A DNA stretch of 64,000 nucleotides from Oscillatoriales cyanobacterium RM2_1_1 (GCA_012033335.1 JAAURB010000009.1:1-64000), one strand, 5' to 3'; positions 7,241 through 17,155 are shown, counted from the stretch's first letter. Translations and numbers: made by a program. Notes: generated by a model not told the origin, from the letters alone.

Positions 7241-9343
7241 ATGACTGATTCGATTCGTTTTTTGATGTGCTCTCCTGATCATTACGATGTGGATTATGTG
7301 ATTAATCCCTGGATGGAGGGTAATATTCACAAGTCCTCCCGTGATCGCGCCGTTGAACAATGGCAGCAACTCCATCACCAGATCAAAGACCATGCCATTG
7401 TTGATCTGGTTACCCCAGTCAAAGGCTGGCCCGATATGGTGTTTACCGCCAACGCTGGCCTGATCCTGGACAAAATTGTAGTTCTGAGTCGCTTCTATCA
7501 CAAAGAACGCCAGGGAGAAGAGCCTTATTTTAAAGATTGGTTTGAAGCCCAGGGGTTTACAGTTCATCAGCTTCCCCGGGAATTGCCCTTTGAAGGGGCC
7601 GGGGATGCCCTATTTGATCGGGAAGGGCGGTATCTCTGGGCCGGGTACGGCTTCCGTTCCGAGCTCGATTCCCATCCATTGATTGCCGAGTGGCTGAATA
7701 TTGAGGTGCTGTCCCTGCGACTGATGGATGAGCGGTTCTATCACCTGGATACCTGTTTCTGTCCCCTGGAGGGGGGCTATTTGCTCTACTATCCTCCGGC
7801 TTTTGATAGTTATTCCAATCGTTTGATTCAAATGCGGGTGCCCGAGGAAAAACGCATTGTTGTAGAGGAGGCTGATGCCGTTAAATTTGCCTGTAATGCC
7901 GTTAATATCGGTCAAACCATCATTCTCAATCAAGTCAGTGAAGGATTGAAAGCCCAGCTCTCTGGGGCTGGATTCCAACCCATCGAAACCCCCCTGACGG
8001 AGTTTCTCAAGGCCGGAGGAGCAGCTAAATGCCTGACTCTACGGGTGACAGAACCCGTGATTGAAGACCGCCATACCCTGGTTCAGGTGGAGAGTCGGAC
8101 GATTCGAATGGAGGGGCATCTGCTGGACGCAGGGTTGATTAACCGAGCCCTTGATCTGGTAATTGAAGGGGGGGGCAGCTTTCAAGTTCAGCGGTTTGAT
8201 TTGGGAGAACAGCGGCAAAGCACCTCCTGCGCGGTAATCCGGATTTCTGCCCCTTCCCGTGAGGTGATGGCAGAAATCATGAGCCAACTGATTGATATCG
8301 GAGCAGTGTCCTTGGAGGCAGAAACCGAAGATGCCTGCCTCGAGCCGATTGAGATGGATGGGGTGGCCCCCGATGATTTCTATGTTAGTACGATTTATCC
8401 CACGGAAGTTCGAGTTCAGGGGCAATGGATCCAGGTACAGGATCAACGAATGGATGGGGCGATCGCCATTACTCAATCGGTGGGAGATATAACTGCCCGC
8501 TGCAAAATTCTCCGGGATCTCAAACTCGGGGAGCAGGTCGTAGTTAATACCATTGGGATTCGAACGATCCGTAAGCCAGAATCCCGCGAACAACGCAATG
8601 CCCAAGAATTTAGCTTCATGTCTGCTGGAGTCTCCAGTGAACGGCGGGTCGAGCTGATTGTCGAGCAGGTTGCCTGGGAACTTCGTAAGATCAGGGATCA
8701 GGGAGGCAAAGTGGCTGTTACTGCAGGCCCGGTAGTGATTCATACCGGCGGCGCCGAACACCTGGCTCAACTGATTCGGGAAGGTTATGTTCAAGTTCTG
8801 CTGGGGGGCAATGCGATCGCCGTCCACGATATCGAGCAGTCGATGATGGGAACATCCCTGGGAGTAGACATGAAGCAGGGAATTGCGGTCAAGGGAGGTC
8901 ATCGTCACCACCTCAAAGTGATCAATACCATCCGTCGCTGGGGCAGTATTACTGAAGCCGTGAACCAGGGTGTGCTGACTGGAGGGGTGATGTACGAATG
9001 TGTCAAACATCAGGTTCCGTTTGTCTTGGCGGGATCGATTCGCGATGATGGGCCTTTGCCTGACACTGAAATGGATTTAATTAAAGCCCAGGAACGATAT
9101 GCTGAGGCAATTCAGGGAGCCGATATGATTTTGATGCTCTCGACGATGTTGCACTCTATTGGGGTGGGCAATATGACCCCGGCTGGGGTAAAAATGGTCT
9201 GCGTGGATATCAATCCGGCGGTAGTCACTAAATTGAGCGATCGCGGTTCTGTAGAGTCGGTGGGGGTGGTAACCGATGTGGGGCTCTTCCTGAGTCTACT
9301 GGTGCAACAGCTTGATAAGCTGACTCACCCCTATAAAATCTAA
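7241..9343 (+). CDS. agrE: Bifunctional arginine dihydrolase / ornithine cyclodeaminase AgrE
   Basis: This 700-residue enzyme (ArgZ in Synechocystis) converts arginine to ornithine, ammonia and CO2 through its N-terminal guanidine-modifying domain. In AgrE the C-terminal ornithine cyclodeaminase-like domain turns ornithine into proline and ammonia. Catalytic residues of the N-domain are all present: N22, N71 (FTANAGL), E118 (EGAGD), H168 and the nucleophile C264 (GGAAKC). About residues 285-390 form the LOR/SDH linker domain. From about 400 the NAD-binding cyclodeaminase-like domain contains TAGPVVIHTGG and GGNAIAVHDIEQ. Length is normal for the family. It recovers nitrogen from arginine or cyanophycin, which fits the NtcA-type box upstream. 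Confidence 0.95.
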   Translation: MTDSIRFLMCSPDHYDVDYVINPWMEGNIHKSSRDRAVEQWQQLHHQIKDHAIVDLVTPVKGWPDMVFTANAGLILDKIVVLSRFYHKERQGEEPYFKDWFEAQGFTVHQLPRELPFEGAGDALFDREGRYLWAGYGFRSELDSHPLIAEWLNIEVLSLRLMDERFYHLDTCFCPLEGGYLLYYPPAFDSYSNRLIQMRVPEEKRIVVEEADAVKFACNAVNIGQTIILNQVSEGLKAQLSGAGFQPIETPLTEFLKAGGAAKCLTLRVTEPVIEDRHTLVQVESRTIRMEGHLLDAGLINRALDLVIEGGGSFQVQRFDLGEQRQSTSCAVIRISAPSREVMAEIMSQLIDIGAVSLEAETEDACLEPIEMDGVAPDDFYVSTIYPTEVRVQGQWIQVQDQRMDGAIAITQSVGDITARCKILRDLKLGEQVVVNTIGIRTIRKPESREQRNAQEFSFMSAGVSSERRVELIVEQVAWELRKIRDQGGKVAVTAGPVVIHTGGAEHLAQLIREGYVQVLLGGNAIAVHDIEQSMMGTSLGVDMKQGIAVKGGHRHHLKVINTIRRWGSITEAVNQGVLTGGVMYECVKHQVPFVLAGSIRDDGPLPDTEMDLIKAQERYAEAIQGADMILMLSTMLHSIGVGNMTPAGVKMVCVDINPAVVTKLSDRGSVESVGVVTDVGLFLSLLVQQLDKLTHPYKI

Positions 9344-9430
9344 ATTCATAGTGAGCTAGCGTAGTGTGTGTCCCGTCGGGTAACCCAACGTTTCGAGATC
9401 CGCTAGTGTTGGATTTGCTGTCGTTAATCT

Positions 9431-9456
9431 AACCTGCGATCCAACTTGCGGGTTTT
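9431..9456 (+). terminator. Intrinsic terminator after agrE
   Basis: AACCTGC (9431-9437) pairs with GCGGGTT (9448-9454) with one G-U pair and a ten-base loop, and T residues follow. It lies about 90 bases after the agrE stop. Confidence 0.55.
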
Positions 9457-9555
9457 TGTCTGCCTGGAAAATCTGGTATCTACCGCTTGGCCCCTAAAAT
9501 AGTATCTACGTTTAGCCAGAGTGAAGTGTCGGGAGGATGTCTAGGAGCGCATTGT

Positions 9556-11628
9556 ATGATAGCAATAGCGAGTCAATTGATCCAGATGTTCTCAAACTTC
9601 ATCAGACGCAGAACCTGCAAACTTCGAGCCCTGTTGTTGGTTGGACTGGTTGTGGCAATGGTTGTTGGATTGACTCCTGCTTTGGCAACGTCAACTCCTG
9701 AATCCATACCCATCGAGTTTCTTCGAGCACCAGTAGTTTTAGGGGGGCGAGAACTCTTTAAAGTGGGAAGTTCGGGAAACTTTTCTGCCCAAGAACGGGC
9801 CCAAAATATTAATCAATTACTTCAGGAAAAACTGCGTGTTCATCTAAAAGTGAATGATCCCCTGGATGTGGAAGTGATTCCTCAAAATGGTCAGGCTATT
9901 CTCCAGGTCAATAATCGCTATTTGCTCACCGTAACTCCAGAAGATGTCACCCCTGGAATGGATCCCCTTGAGCAAGCTTACCTTTGGGAAGAAACGCTGG
10001 AAACTGCCTTGAAGAAAGGCGTTTATGAATATTCTCCCGCCTATCAACATTGGGCGGTCAAGTCCTTGCTGATCGGATCTGTGATTGCTGTAGCGCTACA
10101 AAGTTTACTGTTTTTCCTGAATCGCCGCTATCGCCGTCAACAATTTCAGCGCTCCGAGGCTAACCTGGGTTCCTGGCAATTACTAATTCTCACCCTGTTG
10201 CAATATGGGGTATGGATCGCCTGGATTTACTATGGAATGAGCTTATTTCCCTGGACAAGAAGCTGGCTATATCAGGGACAGCGCTTACTGGATAAAACGT
10301 TCAATTCTCGAATGCTGCAACTCGGCAATGAAGCCATTTCTTTGATTCATTTGCTAGGAATTGGAGTCACTTTAATTCTCCTGTGGATCACAATTAATGG
10401 GTTGACTCGATTCTTGAAAAATCGGATTTTACCGATGGCTAGAGTTGATCGGAGTTTACAGGATTCGATTGCTTTTTTTGTCGAGTATGGTCTGGTTTCT
10501 CTCGGCTTTTTGCTAATCTTAAGTGCCGCAGGAGTAAGCTTTCAATCGTTAGTCTTACTCTTAAGTTTTGTGGGGGTAGGAATTGGCTTTGGTCTGCAAA
10601 ATATCGCCAAAGATTTCATTAGCGGCTTGATTTTAATTGTGGCCCGTCCGATTAAGGTGGGAGAATTGGTTCAGGTCGGGGATTTTCAGGGATTAGTCCA
10701 ACGAATTGGTGCTCGCACCACTGAAGTCTCCCATATCGACCGATATATTGTCACAGTGCCCAATTCCCGCTTTATTGAGGGAGAAGTCCTGAACTGGAAC
10801 CGCAGCGGCTTGACTCGGGTGAAGGTCTATGTGGATATTGCCTATGGGACTGACTTTGATCTGGTGCATCAGGTGCTACTGGCGGTGGCCCAAATTCCCC
10901 ATCCTGAAATTCTTCGCCATCCGCCCCCAAAAGCTCAGTTTCGTGGTTATTTAGAAAGTGCTTTAAAGTTCCGCATTGTGGTATTTATTCGCGATCCCTT
11001 GAAGGAACCTAAGGTCAGAACCCATCTTTACAGTCAGATTGAGCTTTACTTAAGGAAATATCAGATCCAGGTGCCTTTTCCCCAACGGGATCTACATGTC
11101 AAAATTCCCCAGTTGGATCAGGCAGTGGATACCTGGGTCAAAGTCAATCGTCCCCTAACCTCGGATGGTTCTGGAGTTGATGCTGATCCTGAGGATGGTC
11201 AGAACGGAGAGTTGGTTCCAGAATTGCCGGTGGTTCACGATGAATATGATTGGGAGGCGATCGCCGCCGCCATGCAGGGTCAGAATGGGGTTGAGATTAA
11301 AGATCGGAGATTTCGCCTGAAGCTATTCCGTCGAGTGTTTCTGGGATCAGATGCCGTCAATTGGCTGATGATCCATGAACAGGCCACCCGGTCTGAAGCC
11401 CTTACAATTGGTCAATTGATGGTAAAACAACGAATGATTCACCATGTACTGGATGAACATGACTTCAAAGATGAGGCTTTATTTTATCGATTTTATGCAG
11501 ATGAAATCGAAATGCTCAGTCAAGGAATGGCTGACGAAGGAGGAATTGAAAAGGATAAAAAAGATTGCTTAGATCACTCCTTAGACCATACCTCCGACCA
11601 TAATGAAGAATCGGGTCATTTTGATTAA
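9556..11628 (+). CDS. Mechanosensitive channel of the MscS family with C-terminal DEP domain
   Basis: A 690-residue inner-membrane channel that would open under membrane tension to release solutes. A signal-like hydrophobic segment near the N-terminus (about residues 28-45) is followed by a periplasmic domain. Helices lie near 170-190, 205-225, 265-285 and 310-335, and the pore helix region reads GVGIGFGLQNIAKDF. The MscS beta domain follows (VGELVQVGDF through NSRFIEGEVLNW), then the alpha/beta vestibule. The C-terminal part (about 575-650) is a clear DEP domain: LKLFRRVFLGSDAVNWL, then HDFKDEALFYRF. I chose ATG 9556 because AGGAG lies eight bases upstream; TTG 9487 has no such site. The DEP fusion is unusual. 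Confidence 0.88.
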   Translation: MIAIASQLIQMFSNFIRRRTCKLRALLLVGLVVAMVVGLTPALATSTPESIPIEFLRAPVVLGGRELFKVGSSGNFSAQERAQNINQLLQEKLRVHLKVNDPLDVEVIPQNGQAILQVNNRYLLTVTPEDVTPGMDPLEQAYLWEETLETALKKGVYEYSPAYQHWAVKSLLIGSVIAVALQSLLFFLNRRYRRQQFQRSEANLGSWQLLILTLLQYGVWIAWIYYGMSLFPWTRSWLYQGQRLLDKTFNSRMLQLGNEAISLIHLLGIGVTLILLWITINGLTRFLKNRILPMARVDRSLQDSIAFFVEYGLVSLGFLLILSAAGVSFQSLVLLLSFVGVGIGFGLQNIAKDFISGLILIVARPIKVGELVQVGDFQGLVQRIGARTTEVSHIDRYIVTVPNSRFIEGEVLNWNRSGLTRVKVYVDIAYGTDFDLVHQVLLAVAQIPHPEILRHPPPKAQFRGYLESALKFRIVVFIRDPLKEPKVRTHLYSQIELYLRKYQIQVPFPQRDLHVKIPQLDQAVDTWVKVNRPLTSDGSGVDADPEDGQNGELVPELPVVHDEYDWEAIAAAMQGQNGVEIKDRRFRLKLFRRVFLGSDAVNWLMIHEQATRSEALTIGQLMVKQRMIHHVLDEHDFKDEALFYRFYADEIEMLSQGMADEGGIEKDKKDCLDHSLDHTSDHNEESGHFD

Positions 11629-11785
11629 AGTCATTTTGATTAAAAGAGTGTTTGAAAAGTCGGGTTTAACTCGTTTTGAGATTGTGAGATCAAATCCGGT
11701 TGATTCGGAGCGCTTCCAATCCACTAGAACCCAGTGACTAAGGACTGTTGACTTGGAAAAATATCCAGGATCTATGCTCGATTTT

Positions 11786-12754
11786 TTAGTAACCTCCAGG
11801 TTCTTCCTCGTATTCAGGAATTTTCTTTTTCTCGGGAATATTGACTTTTTGGGGTTTGTAGGGCTTTGGGGTTTCGTCATCGGCCCAGGCATCAGACTCA
11901 ACATCGTCTTCGTATTGATACTCGGCGTAGCCCACTTCTTCGTAGGCGGCTTCCTCTACGCTGTAGTCCCGAATGGTGGGGCGATCGCTGTAATCTTCCT
12001 CCTCCAACTCTCCCCAGTTATCCTCTTCATATTCATTTTCATAGGTGTTGTAGGCAGGTTCGGGTTCCTGCCAGGTTTCTTCAATCACGGCAGGGGCGGG
12101 TTGGCGAACCTCTCGAAGCGGGACATTTTGGGGGGTTCCCGTGCCCAGTTGATTGGCCGGTTTGATGGTGGGGGGATAGTACATGCCTTCTGTATCTTTT
12201 TCCCAGGGGGCTTCTCCCAAACCTAAACGCTCCAGTACCCCCACAGACAATTGCTGGAGCTGTTCTTCTGAGCCCTCAAACACAATTAACCGATTGGGGC
12301 CACTGCTGACAATTTGCTCAACGGAAAGCTCATAGGTACTGATCACCTGATCGGGAATTTGCGGTAATCCCAGGGAAGCCACCACAATCGACAGCAGCTT
12401 GCCATCCCGATTGTCAAATTTGAAGCCCCGCACCCGCCCCAAGGGTTCTCCAGTCTCTGTGATCACTTCACTGTTGATCAGGGTGCTATAGGCTTCAGTA
12501 TCAAAGTCATCCTCAATCACCCGCTCATCTTCGACCAAAATCACGTCGCCAATTTCGCGAATATTGCTGAGGTAGAGAAATTTAGGAATTCCAGCAACCG
12601 CCAGGAAATTATCTCGCAATCCCATGGCAACGATTTCACGGCGATCAACATCAACCCACAACTGACTGACAATCCCAAGTCGTTTTGCTTTATCACGGGT
12701 GATGACTTGGGTGCCGAGGATCTCAGAGCGTTGGCGAACAGTTTCAAAGGTCAT
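11786..12754 (-). CDS. PRC-barrel domain protein with acidic tail
   Basis: A 322-residue soluble protein. Two PRC-barrel domains are visible (about residues 5-75 and 88-165); the first starts with RQRSEILGTQVITRD and the second contains GEPLGRVRGFKFDNRDGKL. A short segment (about 165-195) follows, then a long disordered acidic tail rich in Glu, Asp, Tyr and Pro to the end. PRC barrels occur in photosynthetic reaction centre H subunits and RNA-processing factors such as RimM; in cyanobacteria such proteins are common but of unknown function. It stands 123 bases downstream of smc on the same strand. Confidence 0.82.
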   Translation of the reverse strand: MTFETVRQRSEILGTQVITRDKAKRLGIVSQLWVDVDRREIVAMGLRDNFLAVAGIPKFLYLSNIREIGDVILVEDERVIEDDFDTEAYSTLINSEVITETGEPLGRVRGFKFDNRDGKLLSIVVASLGLPQIPDQVISTYELSVEQIVSSGPNRLIVFEGSEEQLQQLSVGVLERLGLGEAPWEKDTEGMYYPPTIKPANQLGTGTPQNVPLREVRQPAPAVIEETWQEPEPAYNTYENEYEEDNWGELEEEDYSDRPTIRDYSVEEAAYEEVGYAEYQYEDDVESDAWADDETPKPYKPQKVNIPEKKKIPEYEEEPGGY

Positions 12755-12877
12755 GCTTAACTAAATGGCTCGACAAAGTTTGGATGCGATTAAACATACA
12801 TAATAATCTACACAGTCCGAAAGCGATAATCGTGAATCAACCCAGAATTGTGGGAAAACCGAACCGCCTACCAGGGG

Positions 12878-15800
12878 CTAGAGCTGAATTCCTAGAACTT
12901 GAGTATGGGCTCCCCGGGCTTGAGTCACTCCAATGGTTCGTTCCGAGGCTTCCATCATCGGTCGACGTAGACTGACTACAATAAATTGAGCTTGTTCGGC
13001 CTGTCTTTTAATCATTCTAGCTAATCGTTCTACGTTTGCTCCATCTAAGAACATATCAACTTCATCAAACGCATAAAATGTTGAGGGCCGATAACGCTGC
13101 AGGGCAAAGATAAAGCTCAGGGCGGTCAGGGATTTTTCCCCCCCTGACATTGAGGCTAACCGCTGCACTGGCTTGCCTTTAGGGTGAGCGACTAAATTGA
13201 GGCCGCTATTGAAGGGATCGTCAGGATCATCAATCTGGAGATAGCCATCCCCGTCTGAGAGCTCGGCGAAGATGATTTGAAAGTTTTGATTGACGGCATC
13301 AAAGGCGGCTTGAAAAGATCGCTGGCGCAGGGTGGTGAAGTTCTCAATCCGCAGGAGTAGCTCGGTTCGTTCCCCTTCTAAGGTTGCCAACTTTTCTGTC
13401 AGTTCATTCAGACGAGCCTGGGTGCGATCATAGTCTTCCAGGGCCAACATATTCACGGGTTCGAGGGCTTCCATCCGCTTTTGCAGCGATCGCAGGTCTT
13501 TCTGCAGGTCTTCTAGATCTAAATGTTCAGGGATTGCGGGCAGGGGATCCGGGAGTTCTGGTTCAGCAGTCTGGATCTGGGTTTGCAGGGCAACTAACTG
13601 TTGTCGCCGTTCGGTCTGGGTTTCCTCAAGTTTTTGGCTGTCCCACTGCAATTGTTGTTGGGCCCGGTGTTGTTCTCTCAGATCAGTTTCTAGGCGATCG
13701 CGCTGTTGCTTTTCTTCCCCCATCTGGCTTTCGACTTGGGTCAGATGGGAGCGGGTGATGGCAATTTCTGCCTGGGCCTGGGTTTGGTGCTGCTGGTTTT
13801 CTAGCTGTTGTTGTTCTAGAGTGGCTTGCTGTTGGCGGGCTGCAGTGAGCCGTTGTTCCCCGGTGGCGATTTTTTCCTGTAGCAGATGTTGCTGGGTTTC
13901 AAGCTGGCTGATCTGATTTTCCACCTCTCGCAGGGCCGTTTCTCCTTGTTGGAGTTCGGTTTCCTGGATGCGAAGCGTCGTTTGGAGTTGCTGCCATTGT
14001 GTATGGCGGTGGGTTTCCTCCAGTTGGGCCAGACGGGATCGGGCCTGGTTGAGCTGAGTTTCCTGGGTGGGAACGGTCTGGTTCAACTCCTGGATTCGGG
14101 CGGCACTGGTACTGAATTCCTGGGAATTTTTTTCCAGTTGGGTTTGGAGTTGCTGTTGCTGGGTGGTTAACTGTTGAATTTGGGTCTCTAGTTGGATGAC
14201 ATGTTGCTGGACATCCCGCTGCTGTTGACGCAGGTCAATCAAGTCTTGAGACCGTTGCTTTACGATTTCCCCTACCCTATCCATGGCCTGTAAACAGCGC
14301 TCTAGAATCCGGTCGATTTCCCCCAGGCGTCGCTTCAGGGCGCTGATTTGGGGAGCTTCTGCCGCTGTGGTTTCTGCCGTACCAAAGTGCAGGGTAGATC
14401 GGGAATTCTGGCTGCCTCCGGTGATCGCGCCGCTGGCTTCGAGGAGCTCCCCATCCAGGGTGACGATGCGATAGCGCCCCAGATGACGACGGGCATTGCT
14501 CAATTGATCAAATACCAGGGTATTGCCCAATACATAGGCAAAAATCTCCTGATAGCGGGGCTCGGACTCAATCAGATTAACCGCATAGTCAATGAAACCG
14601 TTCAGCGATCGCATCATGGCGGCATTCCCCAATCCTGAACGATTGCCGCGAATTTTGTTCAAGGGCAAAAAGGTGGCCCGTCCAGCCCGTTCCCGTTTTA
14701 ACAGCTCAATTCCGGCGGCGGCCACCTGATCATCTTCCACAACAATCTGGCCCAAGCGTCCCCCCGCCGCAATTTCTAGGGCGAGTTGATATTCGGGGTC
14801 AACATGACCCAGTTGACAGACCAGACCGCAAACCCCCGGCAGTCCCGTTTGCAAAATCAACTTGCTGGCATAGGTTCCGGTGGCTTCCTGTTGGGCTTGT
14901 TGCTGGGCTTCGAGTTTATCGAGCTTGCGTTGGGTTTCCTGCTGTTCTCGCAGGAGGCGGGCCTGGGTGTCTTGCTGGAGTTGCAATTCTTCCTCCGCCT
15001 GGGCCAGGGCAATGGCTAGGGCTTGAACCTGCTGGGTCAGGCTGTCCCGCTGCTGAATGGATGCCGTCCAGTCTTGCTGTTGATGCTCCAGGTTGATCTG
15101 AATGCCGTGGCGGGAGAGTTGCCGCTCCTGAATCTGCTGCTGTAGTTGGGTGACCCGTTCCCCCAGTTGGGCCTGTTCGCTGCGCTGGGGATCGAGGGAC
15201 TTCTGCAATTCTTCAATCTGGCGGTGCAGATCGGTTTGCTGCTGTACCCAGGCTTCGGCCTGTTCGGCCACAGCCTTGGCCGATTCGCGGGTTTGATCTA
15301 GGCGCTGTTGTAATTGATCGCGGTGCAATTGGCAACGTTCCTGAGTTTGCCGGGCTTGCTGCTGCTCCTGGGTGAGGCCGATCAACCGTTGGCTCCCCTG
15401 TTGAAGTTCGGCTGCCGTTTGCTGAATCTGCTGGGTGGTTTGCTCGAGGATGGTCTGTAACTCCTGCTGCCGCTGTCCCAACTGACGGCATTCAGCGTCC
15501 TGGTTCGCCAGAATAGATTGCAGCTTGAGTAACTCTTCCTCACCCATCGCTTTTACCTGGGCATTCAAAGCTTCCAGCTCTTCGGTCATCTGCTGAATTT
15601 GGCCAATTTTCTGCTGAAGCTGAGCATTAAAGTCGGTCAGGGTGCGATCGCCCCCCTCGATCGTTTCCCGCAATTTCCGGGTCTGTCGCTGCAGGGTCTG
15701 AAAGTTGAGTACCGCTTCCCACTGACTTTTTTGCTGGAGTTCATCCCGGAGTTTCTGATATTTCTGGGCTTTGAGCCGATCTCGATCCAGGCGATCGCGC

Positions 15801-16591
15801 TGTAGAACTAATTCTTGTTCGACAATCCGACAGCGGTCTTCCCGCTCTTTCACCGTGTCTAGCTTTTCCTTGGCCAGGGAAATCTTGCGGTCAAACTGAG
15901 CCACCCCCGCCATCTCATCAATAATCTCCCGGCGTTCTCGGGACTTCATGGTGATGATCCCGGTTACATCTCCCTGCAAGACCACGTTGTAGCCCTCTGG
16001 ATTAATCCGAAGACTGCTCAACTGTTCATGAAGTTCGGTCTGGGTGCAGGGTTGGCCATTAATGTAGTAGGTGGAGGTGTAGGTATTCTGAGCCGTGACT
16101 CGGAGTTTGCGGGTGACACTCCATTCCGCCATTTTTGGGGGGGAGGGGGTTGAAGTTTCGTCCATTGCCTCCAGGGCTCCACCGTCTAAAGCGTCAGTAA
16201 TCTCCAGTTCGGGATACACGATACCCTTTCCATTTTCATGGCCATTACGATTGCCATTGTTGTGATTGCTATTGTTGTGATTGTCAGTGGTTTGTATAAT
16301 CTCAGAGTTGGGCAGACTTCCCTCAAAGTCACTCAGGTCAAAGGTGACGGTGACTCGAGTTTCCACAGTGGTCTTGCGGCTTTGGGAACTGTTCACCAGA
16401 TCGGGCAGCCGTTCAGCTCGCATTCCCTTGGAGGAAGACAATCCCAGGGCAAACAGCAATGCATCTAGAATGTTGGACTTCCCCGATCCGTTTGGCCCCG
16501 AAACCACTGTAAATCCGGGCAAAAACGGAATTCCTGTCGTGCCTCCAAAGGATTTAAAATTCGTGAGTTCGATACGCTTGATATGAACCAT
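12878..16591 (-). CDS. smc: Chromosome segregation protein SMC
   Basis: SMC is the ATPase core of condensin; it forms dimers that extrude DNA loops and help separate chromosomes. The 1237 residues comprise an N-terminal head with Walker A GPNGSGKS (32-39), a first coiled coil (about 205-550), a hinge (GVCGLVCQLGHV through RERAGRATFLPLN), and a second coiled coil. The C-terminal head has the signature MSGGEKSLTALS and Walker B YAFDEVDMFLDGAN. Odd feature: the N-terminal head carries an Asn/His/Gly-rich insertion at about residues 94-155, encoded by a simple-sequence tract around 16226-16285. Coiled-coil segments are unusually Gln-rich. The gene is intact over 3.7 kb. Confidence 0.95.
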   Translation of the reverse strand: MVHIKRIELTNFKSFGGTTGIPFLPGFTVVSGPNGSGKSNILDALLFALGLSSSKGMRAERLPDLVNSSQSRKTTVETRVTVTFDLSDFEGSLPNSEIIQTTDNHNNSNHNNGNRNGHENGKGIVYPELEITDALDGGALEAMDETSTPSPPKMAEWSVTRKLRVTAQNTYTSTYYINGQPCTQTELHEQLSSLRINPEGYNVVLQGDVTGIITMKSRERREIIDEMAGVAQFDRKISLAKEKLDTVKEREDRCRIVEQELVLQRDRLDRDRLKAQKYQKLRDELQQKSQWEAVLNFQTLQRQTRKLRETIEGGDRTLTDFNAQLQQKIGQIQQMTEELEALNAQVKAMGEEELLKLQSILANQDAECRQLGQRQQELQTILEQTTQQIQQTAAELQQGSQRLIGLTQEQQQARQTQERCQLHRDQLQQRLDQTRESAKAVAEQAEAWVQQQTDLHRQIEELQKSLDPQRSEQAQLGERVTQLQQQIQERQLSRHGIQINLEHQQQDWTASIQQRDSLTQQVQALAIALAQAEEELQLQQDTQARLLREQQETQRKLDKLEAQQQAQQEATGTYASKLILQTGLPGVCGLVCQLGHVDPEYQLALEIAAGGRLGQIVVEDDQVAAAGIELLKRERAGRATFLPLNKIRGNRSGLGNAAMMRSLNGFIDYAVNLIESEPRYQEIFAYVLGNTLVFDQLSNARRHLGRYRIVTLDGELLEASGAITGGSQNSRSTLHFGTAETTAAEAPQISALKRRLGEIDRILERCLQAMDRVGEIVKQRSQDLIDLRQQQRDVQQHVIQLETQIQQLTTQQQQLQTQLEKNSQEFSTSAARIQELNQTVPTQETQLNQARSRLAQLEETHRHTQWQQLQTTLRIQETELQQGETALREVENQISQLETQQHLLQEKIATGEQRLTAARQQQATLEQQQLENQQHQTQAQAEIAITRSHLTQVESQMGEEKQQRDRLETDLREQHRAQQQLQWDSQKLEETQTERRQQLVALQTQIQTAEPELPDPLPAIPEHLDLEDLQKDLRSLQKRMEALEPVNMLALEDYDRTQARLNELTEKLATLEGERTELLLRIENFTTLRQRSFQAAFDAVNQNFQIIFAELSDGDGYLQIDDPDDPFNSGLNLVAHPKGKPVQRLASMSGGEKSLTALSFIFALQRYRPSTFYAFDEVDMFLDGANVERLARMIKRQAEQAQFIVVSLRRPMMEASERTIGVTQARGAHTQVLGIQL

Positions 16592-16757
16592 AACGGAAGT
16601 TGAACAGCTTGGATGTCAGGAGCCTGCTATTGGATCAAACTAGATTGGTCAACCAGAATTTGCATAAACTTGCCTAGAATTTCAGAAAATCCCCAGGAAC
16701 TATTCAACTGAAAAGCAACTTAGAAGAACTCTAACATAGCATCTGGGGTAGAAGTTT

Positions 16758-16868
16758 TTGGCTGATTCCATCATTAAAGCCTTTGATCAAGCCGTTGGGA
16801 TCTGGCGTTCTTGGCAATTTGTCATTCGTCCTCTGGTATTTGTCCGGGATTGTAGTAGCTTGTTGTGA
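16758..16868 (+). CDS. Possible small protein in the smc upstream gap
   Basis: The gap 16592-16905 holds one short frame of 36 codons starting at TTG 16758, preceded by GGGGTAG eight bases upstream. The product begins MADSIIKAFDQAVGIW and is rich in Trp, Phe and Arg, with a composition more like a real membrane-associated peptide than random sequence. No family is recognised. It could be chance or the end of a decayed gene. Nothing else was found in this gap. Confidence 0.22.
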   Translation: MADSIIKAFDQAVGIWRSWQFVIRPLVFVRDCSSLL

Positions 16869-16905
16869 TTAACTGCCAATCCCTAATACTCCATTCAAGT
16901 TCCGA

Positions 16906-17133
16906 TTATTGTCTGCGAAAAAGCTCCCCCAGTTTTTCTGGTAGGGAAAAAATTTGCTGAAAGAACTCCTGCGGGCCAATCCCAAATAAAAGCTGCAAAA
17001 CCAGTATAATGACTGCAACAGAAAGGGCCGTATTGATGCTGGCTTTTAATACTTTGATAAACCAGGTAAATACCAGCCAGGCTACGAGCAGAGAGGTCAG
17101 AAGCAGAATCAGTTCTGGTGGGATTGCAGGCAT
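16906..17133 (-). CDS. Small membrane protein
   Basis: A 75-residue protein with two hydrophobic segments (about residues 6-26 and 33-52) and an amphipathic, charged C-terminus containing GPQEFFQQIFSLPEKLGE. It resembles small conserved cyanobacterial membrane proteins of unknown role. The ATG at 17133 is the only reasonable start. It lies 22 bases downstream of the broken methyltransferase gene on the same strand, so the two may be cotranscribed. Confidence 0.65.
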   Translation of the reverse strand: MPAIPPELILLLTSLLVAWLVFTWFIKVLKASINTALSVAVIILVLQLLFGIGPQEFFQQIFSLPEKLGELFRRQ

Positions 17134-17155
17134 TTGTTAGGGTAGAGGTAGAGGT

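Noticed and set aside
8039-9010. A 323-codon open frame on the reverse strand inside agrE
   Set aside because: It is antisense to a complete, well-recognised gene and its translation shows no family features; it reflects codon bias of agrE.
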